A stretch of 47,255 nucleotides of DNA, taken from NCBI GenBank assembly GCA_037445875.1, contig JBBIJR010000021.1, forward strand, positions 1 to 47,255, read 5' to 3'. The position numbers and the translations under genes are program-made. The notes under the pieces are model-generated. The model made no database searches. It had not been told where the DNA came from and saw only the letters and a list, made by a program, of their open reading frames with translations. Shown in pieces: positions 41,242 to 47,255 of the stretch; position 1 is the first letter of the stretch; every line of letters starts with the position of its first letter. The DNA is from JBBIJR01 sp037445875 (GTDB lineage: Bacteria > CLD3 > SB21).

Positions 41242-42000
41242 ATGGACTTTTTCCTTGAGGACTCCGATGAGCAGGTCACACTGCCCGAGGACGAGAAGAA
41301 GCGGATAGAGACCGTTCTTGAAAAACTGGTCGGCGAGAGTTCGGAGCAGGGGATCAGTCTCGTGGCGCTGAAGAATGCGCGAATCACTCGGCCCATGCTG
41401 TTCCAACTGGCCAAGGAACACAACGAGCACGCGAGCCACGTGTTGACGGAGCTGAATCAGCGGGGGATTCTCGAGGAAGCCAAGAACCCGGACACGAAGG
41501 AGGAAGTGGCGATCGAGATGCTCGGCCGCCTTGTGGGCAGCCAGATCCCCTCTATCCGCCGTCGCGCCATTCACATTCTCCTGAAAGTCCATCCCGACAA
41601 ACTGGTGGAGATCCTCAATGATCGGACCCTGACACCCATCGTCCGGTCCGAGATCTTCAACGATATCCTCTCCGACGAAGAGACCTCGCTGCGCATCATG
41701 CTCCGCCTGCTGCGGCATCCGTCAACCCCGACGGAGATCCGCGAACGCATTGTCTCCAAAATTGCCCGCATCCGTAAAATCGTCGAGGAGAACTCCGGCC
41801 AGATCATCGAATGGAACCACCGCATCGAGGATCTGGAAAAGAGAAAACGGATCAAGTTTCACACGATCGAGAAGTTCCACAAGGAAGTGCTTGAATCCCT
41901 CGACGAATTCAAGACCATCCCGAATTTCGTCATGGACCTCAAATTCGACGTTGAACTGGCATTCGAGAACTTGAAAGCGACGATTAAAGGCTCTTCATGA
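41242..42000 (+). CDS. Unrecognised helical protein at the end of the chemosensory cluster
   Basis: 252 residues, ATG 41242 with AGGAGG upstream, 9 bases after the REC-kinase gene. No signal peptide or membrane helix. The body reads as tandem helical pairs ('MLGRLVGSQIPSIRRRAIHILLKV', 'RSEIFNDILSDEETSLRIMLRLL', 'STPTEIRERIVSKIARI'), suggestive of HEAT-type repeats, followed by a long charged helix ('QIIEWNHRIEDLEKRKRIKF'). I do not recognise a named family. Its tight coupling to the che genes suggests a partner or effector, for example a scaffold for the degenerate kinase. The stop overlaps the next gene (ATGA). Confidence 0.75.
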   Translation: MDFFLEDSDEQVTLPEDEKKRIETVLEKLVGESSEQGISLVALKNARITRPMLFQLAKEHNEHASHVLTELNQRGILEEAKNPDTKEEVAIEMLGRLVGSQIPSIRRRAIHILLKVHPDKLVEILNDRTLTPIVRSEIFNDILSDEETSLRIMLRLLRHPSTPTEIRERIVSKIARIRKIVEENSGQIIEWNHRIEDLEKRKRIKFHTIEKFHKEVLESLDEFKTIPNFVMDLKFDVELAFENLKATIKGSS

Positions 42001-42457
42001 ATGGACCCGCAGCCGGAACGACGTACTCGTCCCGGAATGTCCTTCCGTTTATTCTGTACCAGATTTCTTTCTTAGTCGTCACCTTACTGGCCGCAGAGCT
42101 GACTCCGTCGGAATCCGGCGNNNNNNNNNNNNNACGCATGAACAGCTGGGGCTTCCTCCCTGCGCGTTCATGACCGTAACGGGCATTCCGTGTCCGTCGT
42201 GCGGATTGACGACGTCGTTCGCCTATTTGGTGCACGGGAGTGTGGCCCGTGCCTTCGAGGCGCAGCCGTTTGGTGTGATCCTCTACGGGGTCCTGTGTGC
42301 GGGTTTTGGGACCTCGTTTGTCGCCGTGGTGCGCCGGAAGCGGTTGTCGGAGATCCTGGAAGCACGGTGGATGGAGTCGCTGCAGTTCGTCCTGCTGGCC
42401 GTCCTCGTGCTGGCGTGGGCGTACAAGATCGTTGCGATGGGCCTTCGGACACACTGA
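41997..42457 (+). CDS. DUF2752 membrane protein, interrupted by an assembly gap
   Basis: ATG 41997 overlaps the preceding stop (ATGA). The first 41 codons give 'MNGPAAGTTYSSRNVLPF' and a membrane helix (ILYQISFLVVTLLAAEL). After the N run the family signature follows: LPPCAFMTVTGIPCPSCGLTTSF, with the CPxCGLT motif, and two more membrane helices. The frames before and after the gap agree only if the true gap is 3n+2 bases, not 13, so the N run is a placeholder. DUF2752 proteins are small inner-membrane proteins of unknown function. About 150 residues in all. Confidence 0.8.
42121..42133. other. Assembly gap (13 N)
   Basis: Thirteen undetermined bases inside the DUF2752 gene. Reading frame continuity shows that the real length differs from 13. 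Confidence 0.99.
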
Positions 42458-42465
42458 CGCCGGCC

Positions 42466-43065
42466 ATGAAGCCACAAATAGTTGGATTGACGGGCGGTAT
42501 CGGATGCGGAAAGTCGGAAGTGGCGGCCATACTCGCGCGACTGGGAGCCGTGATCATCGATGCCGATGCGATCGGGAGGCAGGTGGTGGAGGAAGAGGCG
42601 GATGTACGGGATCGGTTAAGGGAGGATTTCGGTGACCGCTTCTTCGCATCGGACGGCTCGCTGAAACGAGAGGAACTGGGCCACTTCGTGTTCGGCGACC
42701 CGGAAAGGCAAAGGAAGCTGAACGCTTTGGTTCATCCGGGTCTCCTTCGGAGGCTCCATGCCGCCGTCGAGGATGCCCGCAAACGGGGAGCGCCGTTGAT
42801 CGTCGTCGATGCGGCGTTGATCTACGAGGTCGGTGTGGAGGGGATGTTCGATCGGGTTGTGGTAGTGGCGGCCGATGAACTCCGCCGCATAGAGCGGTTG
42901 AAGGCAAGAGACGGGTTCTGCGAGGACGAGATACGGCTTCGCATTCGGGCACAGATGGATCTGTCCGAGAAAATACGGCGCGCAGACATGCTGATCGAAA
43001 ACAACGGAACTCTCGCGGAACTGGACCTCCGGGTTGGTGAAGTCTATCGCCGGCTCACGTCCTGA
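42466..43065 (+). CDS. coaE: Dephospho-CoA kinase CoaE
   Basis: Final step of coenzyme A synthesis. The P-loop GLTGGIGCGKSEVA is at residues 7-20, followed by GAVIIDADAIGRQVV, 'LGHFVFGDPERQRKLNALVHP' and the substrate motif 'PLIVVDAALIYEVGVEGMFDRVVVV'. The start is ATG 42466, nine bases after the DUF2752 stop; the frame is open further upstream, but that is DUF2752 in another frame. At 199 residues it is of normal length. Confidence 0.96.
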   Translation: MKPQIVGLTGGIGCGKSEVAAILARLGAVIIDADAIGRQVVEEEADVRDRLREDFGDRFFASDGSLKREELGHFVFGDPERQRKLNALVHPGLLRRLHAAVEDARKRGAPLIVVDAALIYEVGVEGMFDRVVVVAADELRRIERLKARDGFCEDEIRLRIRAQMDLSEKIRRADMLIENNGTLAELDLRVGEVYRRLTS

Positions 43066-43070
43066 ATTGC

Positions 43071-44060
43071 ATGGCTCGGTCTACTACAGGCATCCTCTTA
43101 CTCAATCTCGGTGGGCCGGATTCCCTGGAAGCCGTGAGACCGTTTCTGTACAACCTGTTCAAGGACCCCGACATTATCCGTCTGCCGGCCGGCGTCCTGT
43201 ACCAGAAACCTCTTGCGGCCCTGATTGCCTTCTTTCGGAGCAAGCGAGTGCGCGCGCAATACGCCCGCATTGGGGGCAAATCGCCTATCCTCGAGTGGAC
43301 CGTCGAACAGGCCCGGCTGTTGGAAGAGCGTCTGCGACCCCACTACGATACGCGGGTATACATCGGTATGAGCTACTGGAAGCCCTTCGTACACGAAGCG
43401 CTGCGTCAGATGGAAGCCGACGGAATCGACAAGTGTATCACTCTGCCGCTGTATCCCCAGTACTCCTTTTCGACGACGCTGGCAAGCAACAACGGTTTCG
43501 ATCGGGCGGCCCGGCGGTGCGGCGTGACCTTCTCACGGCTGACGCGCATTGGCAGTTGGTGCGAACACCCGCTGTTCCTTAGAGCCTGGGCGTCGAATAT
43601 TCGCCGCTCGCTGGACGAATATCGTGCCGCGCACGGGAATTGGGACCGCCTCACCCTGCTTTTCAGTGCTCACGGAATTCCGGTCAACTACGTGAGGAAT
43701 GGAGACCCGTATCCGGAAGAGGTCAGGAAATCAGTCGGAGGAATCATGCGCGAAGTGGCGTATCCCGTGCGGTACCGTCTGTCCTTTCAGAGCAGGGTGG
43801 GCCCGGTGGAATGGCTCAAGCCATATACGGCCGACGTCATCCGGGAGCTCGGAAGAAGCACCGACCGGGACATCCTCGTCGTTCCGATCAGCTTTGTTTC
43901 GGACCATATCGAGACGTTGTTCGAGATCGATCTTGAATACGGAGAACTAGCCCATCGTGCGGGCGTGCGGTCCTTCCAGCGCGTGCCTTCGCTCAACGCC
44001 TCTCCGATCTTCATCGATGCGCTTGCCGCGCTGTGCACAGAAGCACTGCAACACACGTAA
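43071..44060 (+). CDS. hemH: Ferrochelatase HemH
   Basis: Inserts Fe2+ into protoporphyrin IX. 'TGILLLNLGGPDSLEAVRPFLYNLF' (residues 6-30), 'YARIGGKSPILEWTVEQA', 'YIGMSYWKPFVHEAL', 'LPLYPQYSFSTT', the catalytic His in LLFSAHGIPVNYV and the C-terminal 'VVPISFVSDHIETLFEIDLEYGELA' with the conserved Glu are all present. 329 residues, normal. Five bases after coaE. Together with feoAB it points to an iron- and haem-using organism. Confidence 0.96.
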   Translation: MARSTTGILLLNLGGPDSLEAVRPFLYNLFKDPDIIRLPAGVLYQKPLAALIAFFRSKRVRAQYARIGGKSPILEWTVEQARLLEERLRPHYDTRVYIGMSYWKPFVHEALRQMEADGIDKCITLPLYPQYSFSTTLASNNGFDRAARRCGVTFSRLTRIGSWCEHPLFLRAWASNIRRSLDEYRAAHGNWDRLTLLFSAHGIPVNYVRNGDPYPEEVRKSVGGIMREVAYPVRYRLSFQSRVGPVEWLKPYTADVIRELGRSTDRDILVVPISFVSDHIETLFEIDLEYGELAHRAGVRSFQRVPSLNASPIFIDALAALCTEALQHT

Positions 44061-44102
44061 TCGGCTTTCATGAATCTTCCCACTTAGACCACGGACGGAC
44101 GT

Positions 44103-45410
44103 ATGCAACGATTTGTCGGGGTACTCGGACTTGCTCTCATACTGGCCCTCGCGTTTACCATCTCGAACAACAAGCGTCGGATCAACTGGCGGCTGGTAGG
44201 TATGGGGTTGTTGATTCAGGCGGTATTCGCCTTTCTCGTCATCAAAGGGCGGGCCATGGGTGTTCCGTTCAACTTCCTCGCTCTCGCGTTCGATGGAATC
44301 GGCAGGGGATTCGTTGCCCTGCTCGGCTTCACGACGGCGGGTGCACGGTTTGTGTTTGGGGACCTGGCCATCGGCCCCGGGTCGAGCGGCAGTATGGGCT
44401 TCTTTTTCTTCTTCCAGGTCCTGCCGACAATCATCTTTTTCTCCTCACTCATGTCGGTTCTTTACTATGTGGGCGTGATGCAGAAAGTGGTCCAGGGGAT
44501 GGCCTGGGTCATGGCCAAGCTCATGGGCACCAGCGGGGCGGAATCGTTGTCCAATACGGCCAATATCTTTGTTGGACAAACGGAGGCCCCGTTGATGATC
44601 CGGCCGTTTATCAAGACCATGACGCGATCGGAACTGCATACGATTATGGTGGGCGGCATGGCCACCATAGCGGGTGGAGTGATGGCCGCCTACGTGCAGA
44701 TGCTGGGAAAGTCGTTTGCCGACGCCCATCAGATTCCGATCGATGAAGCCCAGGTGCTGTTTGCGACGCAGCTGCTGGGCGCCAGTATCATGGCCGCCCC
44801 GGCCGGACTGGCCATCTCCAAGATCATCTACCCGGAAACGGAAGAGCCGGTCACCAAGGGGACGGTGAAGATACACGTGGAGAAGAACGCTTCGAACGTC
44901 ATCGAAGCAGCGGCCGGCGGCGCATCGGACGGCATGCAGCTTGCCTTGAACGTGGCCGCCATGCTGCTGGCCTTCATTGCGTTGATCGCACTGTTCAATT
45001 CCGTGGTCGGTTGGGCCGGAGCGCTGATCGGTCTGCCGGCCCTGTCGCTCCAGACCCTGCTCGGCTATGGGTTCGCGCCCGTCGCCTTCGCGGTCGGAGT
45101 TCCCTGGAACGAGGCGCTGCAGGTGGGCTCCCTGCTGGGGACCAAGATCATCTTGAACGAGTTCGTGGCGTACTCGGAAATGGCTGCCCTGATCAAGTCC
45201 GGCGTGCTGAGTTCCGAAAAAGGCATTCTCATTGCCACCTTTGCCTTGTGCGGATTCGCCAACTTCTCATCCATTGCCATCCAGATCGGAGGAATTTCAC
45301 CGATGGCTCCGGAGCGGCGTAAGGACATATCGGCCCTCGGCATTCGGGCGGTCGTGGGCGGAGCGCTGGCCACCCTGATGACCGGAACGGTGGCCGGCAT
45401 CATACTCTAA
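44103..45410 (+). CDS. Concentrative nucleoside transporter (NupC/CNT family)
   Basis: 435 residues, about ten membrane helices. The N-terminal 'INWRLVGMGLLIQAVFAFLV' and 'GSMGFFFFFQVLPTIIFFSSLMSVLYYVG' are typical; the nucleoside-site motifs 'GTSGAESLSNTANIFVGQTEAPL' and 'TIMVGGMATIAGGVMAAYV' and 'VGVPWNEALQVGSLLGTKIILNEFVAY' are intact. Imports nucleosides with Na+ or H+; the exact specificity cannot be read. It may feed salvage together with the deaminase at 6247-7569. Confidence 0.94.
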   Translation: MQRFVGVLGLALILALAFTISNNKRRINWRLVGMGLLIQAVFAFLVIKGRAMGVPFNFLALAFDGIGRGFVALLGFTTAGARFVFGDLAIGPGSSGSMGFFFFFQVLPTIIFFSSLMSVLYYVGVMQKVVQGMAWVMAKLMGTSGAESLSNTANIFVGQTEAPLMIRPFIKTMTRSELHTIMVGGMATIAGGVMAAYVQMLGKSFADAHQIPIDEAQVLFATQLLGASIMAAPAGLAISKIIYPETEEPVTKGTVKIHVEKNASNVIEAAAGGASDGMQLALNVAAMLLAFIALIALFNSVVGWAGALIGLPALSLQTLLGYGFAPVAFAVGVPWNEALQVGSLLGTKIILNEFVAYSEMAALIKSGVLSSEKGILIATFALCGFANFSSIAIQIGGISPMAPERRKDISALGIRAVVGGALATLMTGTVAGIIL

Positions 45411-45423
45411 TCGGACGGATGCA

Positions 45424-47255
45424 TTGAACCTTCGAATGCGTTCGGTGCTCTCGCTGCGCGGAGCGCTGGCGGCGGTGGGATTGCTGACGGCCGCCGTTGC
45501 GTTGATGCCGTGGCTGGTGCACGTCCTGATTTTGGCCCGCGTGGAAAGCCGCCTGCAGGAGATCGCCTCGCGGGGAGGCCACGCTCTGTCCATCGAGAGA
45601 ATGGAATTCAGCTCGCTCGGTCGTCTGGAGATCGCCGGTTTGTGTCTCCGGGAACTTCAGGCGCCGTCTCGGGAGGAACCCACGTTGGTGTGCGGCCGGC
45701 TGTCGGTCGAGTTCTATCCGCTCGGGTTTCTCACGGGCAGTTATGTACGGGCCGTTTACGTAGACAGTCTCCGGGTCGCCCTGCGAACGTATTCAGACAC
45801 CCTGGACAACTTCCGGGCCTTTCTCGGAGCGGGTGAGAAGACGCCGGCGCAGGGGAAGAACGGGGACATGCGGCCCGCCGATTGGTCGGAATTCCTGAAC
45901 CGGTATTTCGAACGAAAATGGCCGCGCTTGGAAATCCGCAATAGCTCGGTCACGTATGTTCACTCCGACAGGAAGCGGAGGGTCGAATTCTCCGGCATAA
46001 CCGTGACGATCGCAGAGAGCGCCTTCAAAGACGCCCAAATCGAAATGCACGCCCGCGTGGTCCAGCGCCGCCAGGCCAACCATGTGCGCATCAGCGGGGT
46101 GTTGAACCACATCGATCACCACCTCTATCTGAACGGATTCTTTGAGAACGATTTCGACCTTCTGGTCCTTCAGGATATGCTTGGGACCGAGGTCTCGCTG
46201 CGCAGTTTTGATCTGCACCTGATGAGCGTCGAGAAGGCCGCTTCGCACAGTAACGTGCGTGCCGACGTTCGTCTGGGAGGACTCGAGATCTATTCGCAAT
46301 CCATCGCGGAAAAACGGCTTCGCGATGTGGACCTCAATTTGAGTATCCACATGGACATCGGCGAAGACGGTTTCGATCTGGAAGAAGCCCGTATTGAGGT
46401 GGGACGACTCCGACTTGCGCTGCACGGGGCGGCCGATCGTATGTCCGACCGACCCCGGCTGGAGTTCTGGATCACGCTGCCCGAGATGGGGATGGACGAT
46501 CTGCTTGGATCCCTTCCTTCCGGACTCACCACCCAGTTGCGCGGCCTGAAGGTGCAGGGGCGCTTTGCCTTCGACTGTCACGTATTCGTGGACTGGTCCC
46601 GGCTGGATAGCGTGGTGGTCGATGCCACACTCCGGCTGACGGATCCGTTTCGCGTCCTGTCCTTTGGCGATTCGGTGGATGTGACGCACCTGCGGGACAC
46701 ATTTACCTACTCGGCCGCCAGACCGGATCGTCCGGATACTGCATTTGCTGTGGGGCCGGCAAACCCGTACTTCATGCCGCTTGACAGTCTTCCGCCTTTT
46801 CTCATTACCAGCGTGATCCTGAGCGAAGACGGCTCGTTCTTCAAGAACAATGGTTTCAATCTGTATCAGATCGAGCGGTCCATTGCCCACAATATACGGG
46901 CCCGGCGATTTGCGAGAGGCGCCAGCACGATTTCGATGCAATTCGTCAAGAATCTGTTCTTGTCCAGGGAGAAAACGATCTCCCGGAAGTTCCAGGAGCT
47001 GATCCTGACCTGGCTTCTCAATCACGAACGGGTACTCGACGGACGAAAAGACAAGGAAAGACACAAGAAACGCCTGCTCGAGATCTACTTGAACATCATC
47101 GAGTGGGGACCGGACGTTTACGGCATCGGACGTGCCGCAGAATTCTATTTCAACAAAAAGCCGAAGGATCTGACGGTCGGTGAAAGCGTGTTCCTCGCCA
47201 CGATCATTCCCAATCCCCGGAAGTACGACCGGTATTTTGTACATGGTAATTCAAG
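45424..47255 (+). CDS. AsmA-like/GT51 peptidoglycan glycosyltransferase fusion, 3' end missing
   Basis: The frame is open to the end of the window (at least 606 residues). TTG 45424 has GGACGGA just upstream; ATG 45436 is the alternative. One N-terminal membrane helix ('GALAAVGLLTAAVALMPWLV') is followed by about 400 residues of beta-rich AsmA/TamB-like sequence. Then comes a GT51 glycosyltransferase: catalytic Glu near residue 464 in ILSEDGSFFKNNGF, RGASTISMQFVKNLFLSREKT, 'KKRLLEIYLNIIEWGPDVYGI' and RAAEFYFNKKPKDL. It polymerises lipid II-like substrates in the periplasm. Whether a transpeptidase domain follows cannot be seen. The AsmA call is less sure than the GT51 call. Confidence 0.85.
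   Translation, partial: MNLRMRSVLSLRGALAAVGLLTAAVALMPWLVHVLILARVESRLQEIASRGGHALSIERMEFSSLGRLEIAGLCLRELQAPSREEPTLVCGRLSVEFYPLGFLTGSYVRAVYVDSLRVALRTYSDTLDNFRAFLGAGEKTPAQGKNGDMRPADWSEFLNRYFERKWPRLEIRNSSVTYVHSDRKRRVEFSGITVTIAESAFKDAQIEMHARVVQRRQANHVRISGVLNHIDHHLYLNGFFENDFDLLVLQDMLGTEVSLRSFDLHLMSVEKAASHSNVRADVRLGGLEIYSQSIAEKRLRDVDLNLSIHMDIGEDGFDLEEARIEVGRLRLALHGAADRMSDRPRLEFWITLPEMGMDDLLGSLPSGLTTQLRGLKVQGRFAFDCHVFVDWSRLDSVVVDATLRLTDPFRVLSFGDSVDVTHLRDTFTYSAARPDRPDTAFAVGPANPYFMPLDSLPPFLITSVILSEDGSFFKNNGFNLYQIERSIAHNIRARRFARGASTISMQFVKNLFLSREKTISRKFQELILTWLLNHERVLDGRKDKERHKKRLLEIYLNIIEWGPDVYGIGRAAEFYFNKKPKDLTVGESVFLATIIPNPRKYDRYFVHGNS

Noticed and set aside
45793..47244. 483-codon minus-strand open frame at the right end
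   Set aside because: It is antisense to the GT51 fusion, whose catalytic motifs are clear; the minus-strand translation shows no domain and abundant His/Arg/Asp typical of shadow frames.

Overview
The window reads as one contig piece from an uncultivated Gram-negative (diderm) bacterium, most likely of the Fibrobacteres-Chlorobi-Bacteroidetes (FCB) superphylum or a candidate phylum beside it. The diderm call rests on the Lpt lipopolysaccharide-export genes, a PorV-like outer-membrane protein and a phosphoheptose isomerase. The FCB leaning rests on PorV plus an archaeal-type geranylgeranylglyceryl phosphate synthase, an enzyme known from FCB genomes. The DNA is fairly GC-rich by eye and genes are packed, often with ATGA, GTGA or TAATG overlaps. 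A run of 13 N at 42121-42133 and a one-base frameshift in cheB suggest a metagenomic or draft assembly. I saw no tRNA, rRNA, CRISPR array, insertion sequence or prophage, and no gene-free stretch over 300 bases (the longest, about 290 bases, is the feoA/ECF-sigma divergent region).

Layout. 1-6227 (+): lptA (5' cut), lptB, rpoN, a UDP-glucuronate decarboxylase-like gene, a small lipoprotein, an XdhC-like gene and birA. 6247-11306 (-): an operon read porV, trmH-like methyltransferase, gmhA, glycerate 2-kinase, MTA/SAH deaminase-like amidohydrolase, behind a clear promoter at 11340-11368. 11405-13657 (-): a thioredoxin-fold/DUF255 protein with its own promoter. 13810-15217 (-): an ArsR regulator, an AHSA1/SRPBCC protein and a DinB-like protein; a perfect 28-bp palindrome covers the ArsR start codon. 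15336-17835 (-): feoA, feoB and a small zinc-ribbon protein. 18127-19038 (+): ECF sigma factor and zinc anti-sigma factor. 19083-24142 (-): glnE, a LexA/UmuD-like S24 peptidase without a DNA-binding domain, then (behind a terminator) NAD synthetase. 24188-26831 (+): a beta-helix lipoprotein and an acyl-CoA carboxylase carboxyltransferase.

26916-42000 (+) is the most interesting part: one long co-directional cluster behind a clear promoter. It reads maf, rodZ-like, MCP-1, GGGP synthase, a DUF2064 glycosyltransferase, cheW, cheR-TPR, a CheW carrying a cysteine-rich CW module, MCP-2 without a sensor domain, cheA-REC, cheB, a REC-GAF-histidine-kinase whose phospho-acceptor His is replaced by Asn, and an unrecognised helical protein. 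The order MCP / CheW / CheR-TPR / CheW / CheA-REC / CheB / REC output resembles Wsp-type systems. Here, however, the WspR (diguanylate cyclase) slot is held by a degenerate kinase, and a membrane-lipid enzyme sits inside the operon. I infer a non-flagellar chemosensory pathway tied to the cell envelope; no flagellar gene, cheY or GGDEF gene is present. 41997-47255 (+): DUF2752 protein (interrupted by the N gap), coaE, hemH, a concentrative nucleoside transporter, and the 5' part of a large AsmA-like/GT51 glycosyltransferase fusion that runs off the end.

Four putative housekeeping promoters share TTGNNN-17 bp-TATATT and a fifth has TATTTT, so the main sigma factor appears to read classical sigma70-type sites rather than Bacteroidetes-type TTTG/TANNTTTG promoters. 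All functional calls come from reading motifs; no database search was possible.
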